From Cacajao melanocephalus (Eukaryota > Chordata > Mammalia > Primates > Pitheciidae): a DNA stretch of 64,000 nucleotides. Location of the stretch: NCBI GenBank assembly GCA_963573385.1, contig CAUYLG010051039.1:1-64000 (forward strand), written 5' to 3'. Below are positions 1-12,434 of this stretch, piece after piece; position 1 is the first letter of the stretch, and every line of letters starts with the position of its first letter. Below the pieces are notes generated by a model. It did no database searches. It worked only from the letters and a program-made list of their open reading frames with translations, and was not told the DNA's origin. Both the position numbers and the translations under genes were made by a program.

Positions 1-215
1 ACTGTCTTCCACAATGGTTGAACTAATTTACATTCCCACCAACAGTGTAAAACTGTTCCTATTTCTCCACATCTTCTCCAGCATCTGTTGTCTCCAGATT
101 TTTTAATGATCGTCATTCTAACTGAAGTGAAATCAGTGTGGGTTTGATTTGCATTTCTCTAGTGACCAGTGATGATGAGCATTTTTTCATATTCATATGT
201 TTCTTGGTCACATAA
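1..215 (-). mobile_element. L1P fragment (ORF2 3' part), antisense, cut by window edge
   Basis: The plus strand reads as the reverse complement of the L1 ORF2 C-terminal region: caatggttgaactaattta at 13 and gatttgcatttctctagtga near 147 are signature L1 words. The same stretch appears in sense orientation at about 1640-1840, which allows a direct comparison inside the window. Homology fades after about 215 into AT-rich DNA. The left end is unknown because the window starts inside the element. Confidence 0.85.
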
Positions 216-469
216 ATGTCATTTTTCCAAGATTTTTTAATGAAAATTTTCAAGAACATGGGAAACTGAAAGTTTACAATGAATTCCAAAATATCTACCA
301 CCTAGATTTTGTCATTATTTTATTTTACTTGATTTATCCAATCTATACATCCATTTATCATTTAATCCAATTTTAGAAATACTTTCAAGTATATTGCAGA
401 TATCGGTACACAGACTTTCAAATGCTTAAGCATGCATAGAGTAGCATGATTTCAATATCTGTTTATAGA

Positions 470-1015
470 TTTTAATTAAAATGTATACATAATGAAATGG
501 ATAACTAGTAAGTATAGATTTACTAAGTTTTTCTTTCAAATGCATATACTATAACCTAAACCCGTATCAAAATATAGAATATTACCCTCAGCACAGAAAG
601 TTTCTTTATGTCACTTCAGCACTACCTGCCCCCACACAACACCCAGATTGGCAGCCATTGTTCGGATTTGTTTTTTCAATAGAGATCAGTGTTGCCTGTT
701 TAAAATTGTGTGTAAACGAAATGGACCCATATGTTCTCACATGCGTGAGGCTTTTTGTTCAGCATGCTTTTGTAATGCATCCATGTTCTTGCATTCACCA
801 AACATTTGTTCCTTTTTTATTATAGTGTTCCATTGTGGCAATATTCCAATTTGTTTGTTCATTCATTGTTGAAGATACCCGGGATGTTGTCCAGTTTTTA
901 ACTATTATAAATAGACCTGCTATGAACATTCTTGGAAAAACCTTTTTGTGAACTTGTTTTCAATTCTCTTGAGTAAATAATTAGGAATTGAATTTCGGGT
1001 CATAGGAAAGATATA
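470..1015 (-). mobile_element. Old L1M fragment, antisense (ORF2 3' region)
   Basis: This diverged stretch matches the antisense of the 3' part of mammalian L1M ORF2. Recognisable blocks are the variant of 'gttccattgtggcaatattcc' near 830, 'tgctatgaacattct' near 918 and 'aattgaatttcgggtcata' near 985. It has no usable reading frame. A second element of the same class and orientation lies at 36150-36645. The left edge is approximate. Confidence 0.7.
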
Positions 1016-1151
1016 TTTGGCTTTATAAAAATTGTTATGTTACTTTATGTAGAAATGTATATATGTATCTGTGTTGTAGCTCAAATTTTTTCAGCTTTGG
1101 CCATTGACGCTCTTTTATGTGGCACCCTGTACCCCTTGACATACATATGAT

Positions 1152-2445
1152 ATGATGATAGCTGTAGGTTTTATGTAGATGATCTCTATATCTGGGTGAG
1201 AAAGTTTTAGGTCTAGGTTGCTGAGATATTTTTTATCATGGAACATGTTCCATTTTGTCAAATATTTTTTCCCCATTAATCTATATGATTGCATGACATT
1301 TCTTCTTTAGACTATTAATATGGAAAATTATATTGATTGCATGGGCAAGGACTTCATGACTAAAACACCAAAAGCATTGGCAACAAAAGCCAAAATAGAC
1401 AAATGGGATAATTAAACTCCAGAGCTTCTGTACAGAAAAGAAACAATCATTAGAGTGAACCAGCAACCAACAGAGTGGGAAAAAATGTTTGCAATCTACC
1501 CATCTGACAAAGGGCTAATATACAGAATCTACAAAGAACTAAAACAGATTTACAAGAAAAAAACAAACAAACCCATTCAAAAGTGGGCAAAGGATATGAA
1601 CAGACACTTTTCAGAAGAAGACATTTATGAGGCCAACAAACATGAAAAAATGTTCATCATCACTGGTCACTAGAGAAATGCAAATCAAAACCACATTGAG
1701 ATACTATCTCATGCCAATTAGAATGGCAATCATTAAAAAATCTGGAGACCACAGATGCTGGAGAGGATGTGGAGAAAAAGGAACACTTTTACACTTTTGG
1801 TGGGAGTGTAAATTAGTTCAACCATTGTGGAAGACACTGTGACAATTCCTCAAGGACCTAGAAATAGAAATACCATTTGACCCAGCAATTCCATTACTAG
1901 GTATATACCCAAAGGATTATAAATCATTCTATTATAAAGACACATGCACACATATGTTCATTGTGGCACTGTTTACAATAGCAAAGACCTGGAACCTACC
2001 CAAATGCCCATCGATGATAGACTGGACAAGGAAAATGTGGCACATATACACCATGGAATACTATGCAGCCATAAAAAACAGTGAGTTCGTGTCCTTTGTA
2101 GGGACATGGATGAATCTGGAAACCATCATTTTCAGCAAACTGACACAAAACAGAAAATCAAATACCGCATGTTCTCACTTATAGGTGGGTGTTGAAAAAT
2201 GAGAACACATGGACACAGGGAGGGGAACATCACACACTGGGGTCTGTTGAGGGGTGGGGAGACCAGAGGAAAGACACGGGGGGAGGGGAGGTTGGGGAGG
2301 GATAATACTGGGAGAAATGCCTGGTGTAGGTGACGGGGGAATGGAGACAGCAAACCACCACGGCATGTGTGTACCTATGAAACAATCCTGTAAGATCTGC
2401 ACATCTACCCCAGAACTTAAAGTAAAATAAAAATAAATAAATAAA
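1152..2445 (+). mobile_element. L1P insertion with inverted 5' segment (twin-priming type)
   Basis: From about 1340 to 2445 the sequence is sense-strand L1 ORF2 C-terminus plus 3'UTR: 'gcaaggacttcatgac' near 1345, the ORF2 end with 'tggaatactatgcagccat' at 2054, a G-rich 3'UTR at 2215-2340, and the terminal 'cccagaacttaaagta' near 2409. Immediately left, 1152-1339 is the reverse complement of an upstream part of the ORF2 reverse-transcriptase region ('ttttgtcaaatattttttcc' at 1253). An inverted 5' piece directly abutting a sense 3' piece is the usual product of twin priming. Reading frames are broken (open pieces at 1455-1673, 1627-1842 and 1954-2184). The subfamily looks older than the human-specific L1s. 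The flanking target duplication is not clear. Confidence 0.8.
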
Positions 2446-2492
2446 TAATAAAATGCTTTCCATATTCTGCAAAAATAAATAAATAAATAAAT
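2426..2492 (+). repeat. Two (AAAT)n tracts at the L1 3' tail
   Basis: After the L1 3' end come an AAAT tract (about 2429-2447), roughly 25 non-repetitive bases, and a second AAAT tract (about 2473-2492). The tracts derive from the poly(A) tail region and are potentially variable in length. Confidence 0.75.
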
Positions 2493-2529
2493 TATTTCTA
2501 CCTTAGAATTCTAAAGCAAGTCAAACTAC

Positions 2530-3350
2530 AAATAAAGTGCAAGGATAGAAAAAAGACATTTCAAACATATATGTTCTCAATCATTTTACAACCTGTGCAC
2601 CCTATCTCAGGAAGTTACTAGAAAACATGACCAACAAAATTCAAGATATAATCCAAGAAAAAAAGAAATAATACATAAGGAAATTCAGAAAATGTGGCAT
2701 CCACCATTAAAAAGATTTAAAAGGATTCCCAAGATGATAGTAAAGGTGGGGTCTGAAAATGGGAAGTGGCCAGTGGACTTAGAGAGAAACCCTTCCAGGC
2801 AGCTCAGAGCAGCCAGAAGCCTGGAAGGAATTCACACAGGGCGGCAAGAGGGAGGTTGCCATGGTAGCATCCTGAGACAGGAGTTACATAGCGGAAGGAG
2901 AGGCTGGCACTGAAACAGTAACAGAGGAATACCAGCTCATATGTAAGAAAGATAAACTCATGATAATAAACTAGGCAAACATGTATGAAGAACATGTACA
3001 TAGTAATAACGATGTAAATATTAAATATTGATCTAAACAAAATTATGATGCAAATATATTTGGAAGATTAAAGAAAGGATAATTGGAAAAAAGAAGTCAG
3101 TTAGAAAAGATTCATATGAGAAAGCTAAATTCCCACCTTTAATTATAGGGAGTCAATAGATTACAGCTAAAACTGAAAAATTAAGAAGCCACAATATAAA
3201 CATAACTATTAATTATGTAGAAATAAACCACAAAATAACAAAAAAAGTTGAACGTATTTTCCTTTAGGGAGAAGGAGTGAGGTATATGTTGTGGTGAGGA
3301 GCTTCCAGATTTGTAACAAACCTTTTAAAAATTACCGAACACTTTAAAGG
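2530..3350 (+). mobile_element. Possible ancient LINE (L1M/HAL1-like) 3' region
   Basis: Phrases such as 'ctatctcaggaagttacta' near 2603, 'cccaagatgatagtaaagg' near 2729 and 'aattaagaagccacaatata' near 3180 resemble very old L1-lineage 3' sequence. Divergence is high and no frame survives. The call rests on recall of consensus wording only, and the boundaries are rough. Confidence 0.35.
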
Positions 3351-5254
3351 CTGGGCAATATAATGATTTTCAATATTAAAAGCAAATTTTAATATTTAAA
3401 ATGAATCTTAATAAACATACATAAAATGAGACAACTTTAAAAATAAACATTAAATATTGGAATATATTTTAAATTCACACAGGTAAAAGTAAAATTATAT
3501 GTAAAGATTGTATGCATAAATTTTAATAGTTAAAACTAAATTATGAGAATACTCCAGCCTGCATGTGTGCACTCACACACGTGCGCACACATAGATATGC
3601 CGAGTGGCGTGCCATAAAGGCTTAAGAACAGGAAGAAAAGGAGCAAAGCAACTCCACAGGAGTCATGGACACAGGGCAGGCAGGGGAACATTGGGACTGG
3701 GGAGAAAGTCATGTTCTAGATCTTTCCCAACTGGACAGGTTTACAACAATTTTATAACCCATGCCCTTGATCAGAGCATAGATAAATGACAACAAGTTTG
3801 AAGTCATCTTCTCTGGACACTATTGAGTAGCCTGTGCCTGCCCATCTGGACACCGTGACTGGAGAGGGTCTAGGGTTGTTTCTAGAACACGGGAGATCTC
3901 TTTCCTACTCGAACTTGGCATTTTGCACGCACACCTACCCCTTGATGATCTATCAACTCTGTGATATACTTTCAGTCCTGTCTATGAGAAAGTCAGAGTC
4001 CTCAGGCAAATTTAGAGCATACCTCTTTAGCTATAATGCCCTGAGCTGGACCTTTAGCCTCCATGCTCATGGCTACAGGGTACAGTCGTGACCCACGTGG
4101 ACATTTATTTTCCACTTACTGCTGCCATTCTAACTTACAGGCAGAACTTCCCAGATACTTCTTTTCTTTAATCAGGGGCTTTACCTAAACTCTAGCATGA
4201 ACTTCATACGGAAAAATGCCCATGGTGTTCATCAGTGCCTCCAAGAAGTTCCCTGTTACTCCGATAAATAGAAGTATAGTATGTGTAGCCAAAATATAAA
4301 TAGCAAAATAATATCAGTATTAAGTATCCCCTCCTATACTTGGTTAATTGTCACGGTCATCCAACATGACTATCCTTTCCCAGACCCTTTTCCAGAACAT
4401 GACCCAGTCACATACACCTGCAGTGCAGTGATAAGAATAATTGGCTTTTACAGATTTAAATTTTAAAAATTGTATATAAATATTCCTATAAAAATAAGTA
4501 TGTCTACAAGCCAAGTCACCATGATTGATCATACTCACACCTTTGTAAGTATGTATTGTGGATGTCGGCATGAGTGACTATGACTAAGCCATTTCCTTTG
4601 CAAAATGATGCTCTCCCCAGAAAGCATCATTATTGTAATAAATCACTGCATTCTTTCTTATTGCATGTGTACCACTATCAGTCTTGACATCCAAACCTCA
4701 CTTTAGGGAGGGAGGCAGATATGGCTTACACAGGGTGATCACAAAACAATCTTCTCCTCTGGATGAGATTACAATAAAGAAAAAAAATACTCCCGGGAGG
4801 ATGCATTTGCTAGCAAGAGAACACAGAAAACATCTGGATTTTCTTGTTTACTGATCACTAAAGAGCAATCAGATGACAGACGTTCTGGGAAACTGCCAAC
4901 CTGGACTGAACCAAATTGATGACTTGCAGAGGTAGAATTAAGGTCCCTTTCCTAACCTCCTGGGCCAACTAGGATTCCTCAGCACAATTTCTTGTCTCTT
5001 TCTTAAAGCACAAATTTAACTCTTTATGGGCATGTTGTTGTTTGACTAAAATCCGAGCAGGGAAAACTTACTTTGGGAACATTAGTTGCCTTAATATTTT
5101 AATAAGTTTTTAAATTTCCAGTTCAGGTTAAAGAAAACAAGAATAGTTTTTGTGACAAGTAACTTGCTTCAACTTATGCAGTTTATAAATATAAAAAGTA
5201 AGACCAGTTTATATATAAGTATACAAGAAAATAATTTCCCTAAACCCAAAGATT
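3351..5254. other. Unassigned AT-rich sequence
   Basis: No gene or confident repeat is seen. It contains a short degenerate GT/CA-rich patch near 3563-3596. Open frames (up to 85 codons) lack recognisable domains and look like chance. Confidence 0.5.
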
Positions 5255-5315
5255 TGTGTGTATACATATATATATGTATGTATACATACACACATGCATA
5301 CACACACATTCACAA
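5255..5315. repeat. Degenerate TA/CA dinucleotide repeat
   Basis: Alternating 'tatatatatgtatgtatac' passes into 'acacacatgcatacacacac'. It is a mixed purine-pyrimidine alternating microsatellite, interrupted and probably old. Confidence 0.75.
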
Positions 5316-7518
5316 ATATTTTTTAAACCAAATAGAAAAATTCTGAAAATCAGAACTGATTTATTATTTATTCAGAAAATACATTGAGAAACCTAAACCT
5401 GAATCCAAAATAAACAAACAACATTGCTTCTGTTCTAGATGGAGTTATGTCCAGGAATAGGAGTCAGGCTTCCTGAACTGCGAGAGGACTGCGTTTCCTT
5501 CATCTCACCCCACTGCAGGTCTAGGTCTACCAAAGTACTGAGAAATTACAGTCCCTACCTCAAAGTCATCTCAGTCCCAACTACTAATCGGAAGAAGTCA
5601 GAACTCCGTATCTAGGGTGACTACATATTTTATCTTCAATTCAAATTACACTCCCTTGTTTAACCTAAACAAAACTTCCCTCTTATATCAACAAGTGTAA
5701 TCTCTTTTCTTGTCGTAAAACAATATGAGTACACTAGAATGAAAAGAGATGTGTAAGTAGTTTTTGATAATTAACAAGAAAGCATATTTCAAAAGTAATG
5801 GGATTCAACAAATAGTTAGAAAAAAACCACACATGCTAGGATCAATATTAATAGGTTTGTATGATTTACCAAGTCAGAGAAGTTTAATTAAATTAAAGAT
5901 AAAAGTGATGAGAAACTGCATACTTTTATATTCTATTTTTATAGCAGCTTATTAAGGAAACATATGGACAATTCAAATGTAGAATATGAACTTTTCAAAT
6001 TTTATAACAGGATTGCAAATCAAAATGATGTATTTAATAAAATTTCCTATTAAATTTTCAGTTTTTCTAAGAGCTCCTTTCTTTTGTAATGCCTCTTTTG
6101 TCAGTAAAATTAATCAAAGCTCAGCAGAAAATCAAAATAACTTTTTTGTGATTAATGTTAAAACACCATGATGCCACGGCAGGTTTCACAGAGATGTAAT
6201 ATCCATTCAGTATCCAACAGAGGTACATTCCTGAGTTCAATAGACCCTACGTCCATATACATTGGTGTAAGACACATCTATGTTGGTATCCAAAGAGATT
6301 TCAGATATTAATTTGTTAGCAGTTGTAGACTACAAAAAGATTTTGTTCTTTTCTCATATTTTGTAGATTTTAAAACTTAGAGAAAAAAAGAAAAAAAAAA
6401 ACAACAGAGTGAGAGCCTCTGACATAACAAATTCACCATGGAGCCAAACTGTACCAAATAGTATCCAATACATTTTCCTACACTGTTCATACTACACACC
6501 CTAACTCTTAGACCAGTCTTGTGGAAAATCTACTTAATTTTAAGACAAATAGCCAATAAAAACATCCTGAACCACTTTGCATGCCAAAAAGACTATTCAT
6601 TAGGGTGACTTTTAATAGTAGATGAAGACCAGTGGTCCCTCGACATGTATGACAACCCCTGTATAATTTAACATCATAATTAGTGGTGGTATTGTGTCTA
6701 TATTTGCGGTTCAGCCTGTTTTTCCAAAATTTCTTTTTTATATCATTGACAAGCTTTATTACATCAATCAGCAAGGATTCCCATAAATTCACTGGAGGTA
6801 TAAGAAATCATTTTGAACACATCATGGAGGAATGGGTCCATCTGACCATCCGTGTCTGTGTTCACTCCCTGCTTCATAGGATTGGGGGCATTGTCTGAAT
6901 GGAGGGAGTTCATCATGCCTTAGTACATAGTTGGGATCCTCACATATTAAGAATAATAAAGGATTATATGCAAACTTCAAAGTGCAATTCCTGTTGCTCT
7001 AGCAGTGGAAAGGGGCCTTACAAATACAAAATCTAGTGTTTAAAAAGACAGTTTGAAAACCCGTCAGTATTAGCACAGACAAAAGAGTCATATCTCAGAT
7101 GAAGCAGTAGTAGAAGTGAAGGCTAAATGTGATGCTTTGGAGTGATGAAGGGAGGTGCTGGAACTCTGTGGTAGACTCTGCCAACACAGAAACAATATGA
7201 ATAAGATTACCCTAATGGTTTATTCTGTCATATGCTAAAGGTTAAAATATAACTCAGTGCCATTGACTCTCAGCAGCAATCTTTCAACCAATAAAGCTCA
7301 TCATACTCACTTAGGAGGAAAATGCATAATAACGACACCTGTACGCTTTTGTATTTAAATCTATTATTGCCTGGGCTCAAATCCTTAAATTTGCAAAATA
7401 GACCTTTCTTTCATCTGAAATTTGATGAATTGAGAATGGTGTTAATAAAGACATATCTATTTTCCAAATGTGTTTAAATTATATTTTTATTTCGTGTCAG
7501 AAAAACAACTCTCAAACT
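5316..7518. other. Unassigned sequence
   Basis: AT-rich, with an A-rich patch at 6384-6404. A 94-codon minus-strand frame at 6508-6792 and a short plus frame at 6683-6898 overlap each other and show no recognisable domain. No splice-flanked exon or repeat family is identified. Confidence 0.5.
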
Positions 7519-8318
7519 GTGTTTCTCCTCCACTCTCAGAACACACAATCACCCCAGGAGACTTCTATCGCCAAATGTGTGGAGTCTCTCCCCCACTGCC
7601 AACAGTGAATAGCGGCTGGGTGTCCTTCAGTTCAACTTCAACACTGTCCGCCTAGAGACAGTGTCCCATCCCATAGGTTGAGGGCTCAGGGCTTTTCTTC
7701 CTCCCAGTTGTTAGTTTGGGTCTCCAGAACTTTAAGTGGCTTCAAGTTGGGGTCCCCAAGACCCCCTCTTTGAGTTCAATTTGCTAGAGTGTCTCACAAA
7801 ACTCAGAGAAAAACTTAACGTTTACCAGTTTGCTAAGAAGGATCTTTGAAAGGATATAAGTAATCAGTCAGTTGAAGAGATACATAGGTGTGAGGTCTGG
7901 ACGGGTCCTAAATGCAGGACCTTCTGTCCCCATGGAGTTGGGGTAGGCCACCCTCACAGCACGCGGATGAGTTCTTCAGCTTCCTGTCAGCCTCCACATG
8001 TCCAGCTTTCTAAAAGCTCTCTGAACCCAGTCCTTTTGGGATTTTATGGAAGATTTGTGACATCAGCATTCCTTCCCCCAGTATAGGGTACAGGGTGGAA
8101 CCCTCTCAGGGGAATTTCCTAAGATCCTTAATTAGAAAGGTGAGCGAGATTAGAGTCCTGACTTGGGGTAGGAGAAAGAGGGCAGTAGAGAGATTCAGTT
8201 TCCTGAGGTCTGCTTCTGTGAACTAACACACCCAATATTATGACAAAAGATTTTAACAAGAGCTAGGGGAGTTATGAGCTAGGGACTAAAGACAAAAACA
8301 TATATGTATCATAACACA
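7519..8318 (-). mobile_element. Old endogenous retrovirus solo LTR (MER21-like), minus strand
   Basis: About 800 bp with TG...CA ends on the minus strand. On the plus strand, 'gagttcaatttgctagagtg' at 7773 and 'cacaaaactcagagaaa' mark the antisense of a common mammalian LTR R/U5 segment, where the minus strand carries a poly(A)-signal-like region. The far end 'agggactaaagacaaaaac' near 8281 matches the same LTR type. No internal retroviral sequence flanks it, so it is probably a solo LTR. The LTR identity is fairly safe; the family name is tentative. Confidence 0.6.
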
Positions 8319-10430
8319 ACATATTCCTCGTAGGTTAAAAAAAATTTGAGAATTTAGACTTATGAAAAAAAATTTTCTTTAGCCAAATTTTTTTCCTTCC
8401 TAATGAAAATTGAGCTTTCACACTGAATATATTGGCTCCTGAGATTGAGAGAGAAAAATGTAGATTCATAATTGCTTGACTTTTGTCAGATAGGGTCAAT
8501 AATAAATATATCAATCGTATGAGATTCAGAAGTCAATCCACAGAAGAAAGTAGGGGGAAAGCATTTAGGCCCAGCAGCCTCCGCAGGAAAGTTAGGCTCT
8601 GCTTGCATTTCCTGGAAGAGGTGCTGAAGCTCCTGACTAGCCAGTCCTTGGGCACTCTACACAGGAAGCCAGGCTCCATCCCTCCCACCAACCAGGACAG
8701 GTTAGACAGCATGCAACCTGTGAATGAATAAATGAGTGCCTAAATGAAGAAACAGTAATGACAACTCTTGGATAACAAATTCCTTTCGGTTAGTTCTTAG
8801 AAAAAGATTATCTGAAGAAGAATCTTCTAAACCAAAAATCACATAGGAAAATGCATCCTCAAACAGAAATTGAATCAATCACATCTCAAAACGTGAATTT
8901 GGGAGTGATTTGTGGCATCTGGCTTTTATATTTGATTCTGAATAATGTATTTGATTTGTAAATACTGAGTCTATAATTCATGCTTTCTCTTTCATCAAGT
9001 TTGAAAACCAGTAAACGAATATTTTCCTTAAACCCTCTGTCATCTAGATAGTGATAGTCACTGTTGTCATGATTCAATCTCATTTGAAACTCTCTTCTGT
9101 TTTGAGGAAGAAAGACCCCAATCTCTGGGGCAGCCTCAGGGTCTCTGAGTTGGGCAAATTTGAGGGTCCTGGTCTTGCAATCCCTGCACAAGAGAAGCCC
9201 AGGACATGACACACAGTTCTCAGGCAGCTCTCACACAGCAGTGGCTGGAGTTCCTAGTTTTAGAGTAGGAGTCTAGTGCTGAGTGTCCTGGCTCTTCTTG
9301 AAGTCTGGGATGACCCTGTAGCTCAGTGTACTGAACAAGCAACTTGAAGTAATGGCTCTTACTTATGCCTGAGAAGCTAAACAGTGAAGTCTGCCCTGGT
9401 TTACAGCTCTCCAAGTTCCCTTATATTGACATCAAAATCCCCTTTCTCTGTGTTTTATTGACCTGGATCTCTCCTGCACTGTGGCCTCCCAGGTGGATGT
9501 ATTGCACAGTATCTGGCTGAATAGCCTCCAGGAGGACTGGGTAAATAAATGTTCAGAAGTTTTACTATCTTTGCAGGATTCTTCCAAGTGGCTCACTTCA
9601 TCTGGATTCAGAGAAGAGGTCCCCAGTCACTTGTGTAGGATGCAAAGCTGCCAATAATTTGGTCAGATAAGACTTGGCAAGATCACAGATCTGAATGCAA
9701 ACAGATGGAATCCTGGACCCACAGCACTACATTCTAGAGGTACGTTGGGTAATCAGCCAGCAGGAAGAGGGAAGAGATAGCTGGGCTCCCTTCCTTATCC
9801 TGCAGACCCAACTCTTGTGCCCCAGGACACTTCCCTTTCCAAGGCACCCTTGCTTGTTGGTGGCCCTTTTATTTGATAGCCCATGGTTATTTTAGTATTT
9901 GCATTCTAGGGCTGTTTTATCCTCCGCTATGTTACCCCACCCACCAAAGCTGGTATGTATGCACACATTGGGATTATTTTTATTGCTTTTATAAAAGTAA
10001 TCAGCCTAGGTCATAGCCTTTTAATATTTCCTTAGGGGATATGATAGTTAACATCTGGAAAAAAGAGAGAACTAAGAGCCTTTTAATTTTTATCCTGGTT
10101 TCTGTGAACCATAGATCATTATTTCTTCCATTTCTCTAAATATTTGATGATTGCTATCAAGAGGAGTAAAAAATTGTGCTACAGGTTACGTAACTGAACT
10201 GAAATTTCTATGTTCAGCTACTGCAGGAATTAAGAAGGTATAACTCAAGTGATCATCTAGCCAATGTTGTTGTGTTTTCAGATTTACTCACTTGTTCCTG
10301 TGAGTTCATAGCCGAGGTGCTATTGTGATGAACTTGAACTTTCTCCATTCTCTAAGGCTCCCTCATGAGGACACTAAGGGCAAGCCACACATTTCATAGG
10401 CACGAAGCAGGGAGGGTTACTGCATTTCCT
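8319..10430. other. Unassigned sequence
   Basis: No repeat or gene is recognised. The longest frame, 108 codons on the minus strand at 8886-9212, shows no domain, no signal peptide and no evident codon bias, so it is not called as a gene. Confidence 0.5.
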
Positions 10431-10575
10431 AGGTCTAGAATTAGACAGTGGTGATGGCTGTGCAGCTTTGTAAATGTAGTAAAATCCACTGAATCATATA
10501 CTTTAGGAGGATAATTTAATGGTATATGAAATCTATCTCAATTTCAAAAGGATATTAAGTTAAATTGCACTCACC
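10431..10575 (+). mobile_element. L1M 3' UTR end
   Basis: 'ttagacagtggtgatggctg' at 10441 followed by 'aaaatccactgaatcatata' and a variant of 'atatgaaatctatctcaat' is the characteristic terminal segment of old L1M 3'UTRs, in sense orientation. Upstream L1 sequence is missing, as expected for a short 5'-truncated copy. Confidence 0.75.
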
Positions 10576-11220
10576 AAGTGCAAAAATTATTCTTCTATTT
10601 TTATATAAACTGGAATACTTATTGGATATTATTGGGGAGGTGAAAGAAAGAGAAGGAAAATCCCAGAAATAACAAACTTTTAACAGTCAGGTAATTAAGG
10701 AGAAAGATTAAAAGTTATAAGTAAGAAAGACACAAGTGAATATATACAATGTCACTATGGCAAAGATTAGCCCATGAGCTACTTTCCAATCACAAGGTCA
10801 ACCAGTAGGCTACAGTCCTCTTTGAGTTCATGACACTTTCTATGTGTTGGATTAAAATTATCTCTTCCTTGTGACACTTCTCAATGTAGAGGCTGATCCC
10901 CTGAGAAAAGTCCTGGGAGATACTCTTTGTCCTGGAAAACAAAACAATGGTTAATGCTGCAACTCCCTCTTACTTCTCATACCCATTAATTTTTAACGTC
11001 TTAAAAAGTCTCCCAGGACCTCGTTGTGCAAATACCAACATTCTTGTATTAGGAAGGTGTCCGTCTACCCCTTAGCTTTATAGTTCCAAATAAACGAAGA
11101 AACAGGAAACCCTATGGAAGCGTGAATTATAAATGCATCAATTCGACTTCTATGATAATTTTCATCATACACATTCTTTATAAAGGCTTTAAAATGGAAA
11201 ATAAACATGCTTTAAAGAAG
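10576..11220. other. Unassigned sequence
   Basis: Nothing recognisable; purine-rich around 10636-10670, otherwise mixed composition with no long frame. Confidence 0.5.
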
Positions 11221-11403
11221 TAGGTCTCAAATTTCTCCGAGCATCAGAAATACCCGGTGGGGGCGGTTATTAGCACAGATTGCTGAAATTTCCCTGAGTT
11301 TCTAATTCAATAGGCCCGGAGAAGAGCTGAGATTTACATTTTGAAATTACCAGGTGATACTGATGTTGGTCTAGGGACCACACACTAAAAACTCTGATTT
11401 AGG
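11221..11403 (+). mobile_element. MER5A-like hAT (Charlie) non-autonomous DNA transposon
   Basis: The order 'ggtctcaaatttctc', 'catcagaaatacc', 'tctaattcaataggccc', 'aaattaccaggtgatactga' and 'ctagggaccacac' matches the layout of MER5A, a short non-autonomous hAT element. It is non-coding and diverged. Confidence 0.8.
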
Positions 11404-12184
11404 GAATGGAGAACATTAAATTATATGTCATTTTTTCCCCCAAAGACATGAAGAAAGAGAATCTTCTCTTTATTAAAAAATGAAGTATATCATGCTTCTC
11501 TCTTCAGAACTTTTTCTTCTGTTCCAGGACTTATTTACAGGCTTGTGGAGACTATGAAACAAGCTCTAATGATGAGGTTGTTATTTGCTTGCTAATCCAG
11601 TTCCTCCTTATCCTGGATCCCAGCTGGGAAGAAAACTGAATTTAGTGATCCCCTCCTCACTGCTATTTTAGAATTATTTTATCTTTAGCTTTTCATAAAA
11701 CTGCTAAATCACCATTAGAGGCTATATAATTCTTATTCTACTACTATTACTGAAAAAAAATCAGTAGATTTAATTTTTTAAAAATGTTTTGCAACCATGT
11801 CATATGTTATTGCTGTTTTATTAAGAGAACAGTCTGGCTTCCCTCAAATCTCTCTTTGCAGTGTTCATCAGTACGACATTTACTTTTCCTTTTTTAAGTC
11901 AACTTGATGATGATTCTGGCTATAGAGGGTTCTGTTTTGTTTTGTTTTGTTTTTGCTATTTTTCCAATTTGATTTGCTCTGAGTCACTGTATCCAGCTCG
12001 TCAGGCCCTTTCAACAGACATTAAGAATTCTTTATCAGGGTCTCAGGGCATAGTTCGGAACTTGTGCAAAGTCAGCTACAGAAGCAAATGCTTGTCAATT
12101 TATCTCAGCACTCTAAAGAGCCTGCTTTCTGTGCTCAAGGAGATAATGGCACCCTATTAATGTGCAGGAGTTCTCCAGTAAAAG
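11404..12184. other. Unassigned sequence with short TTTTG tract
   Basis: No gene or element is recognised. A (TTTTG)n tract lies at about 11931-11955. The 99-codon frame at 11861-12160 runs through this tract and has no domain. Confidence 0.5.
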
Positions 12185-12434
12185 CCTGATACCACGAATA
12201 GTTCAGTGCTATATATGCTACATTTTTCCTATATAAACATACCCGTGATAAAGTTTAATCCATAAATTCGGCACAGTGAGAGATTATCAACAATAACCAA
12301 ACTAAAAAGAACAATTACAACAATATCCTGTAATAAAAGTTATGTGAACATGGTCTCTCTCTCAAAATATCATATCATACCACAGGTAACAGAAACTTCA
12401 GAAAGTAAAATTGCGGATAAGGGGGACCTATTGT
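12185..12434. mobile_element. Tigger-type (TcMar) non-autonomous DNA transposon relic
   Basis: Contains 'gataaagtttaatccataaa' near 12248, 'agattatcaacaataacc' near 12281 and a terminal 'gcggataagggggacc' near 12414, the wording of a mariner/Tigger-related MER element. A related copy lies at 46340-46575. The exact family name is uncertain. Confidence 0.6.

Noticed and set aside
1317..2466. Short inverted match aatatggaaa / tttccatatt flanking the L1P
   Set aside because: Only 10 bp and in inverted orientation, so not a target duplication; expected by chance in AT-rich DNA.
6764..6919. Minus-strand frame of about 50 codons reading like a hydrophilic peptide
   Set aside because: Too short, preceded closely by a stop, no homologue recognised and no splice or repeat context.
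8886..9212. 108-codon minus-strand ORF
   Set aside because: No domain, family resemblance or regulatory context; such lengths arise by chance in 64 kb.
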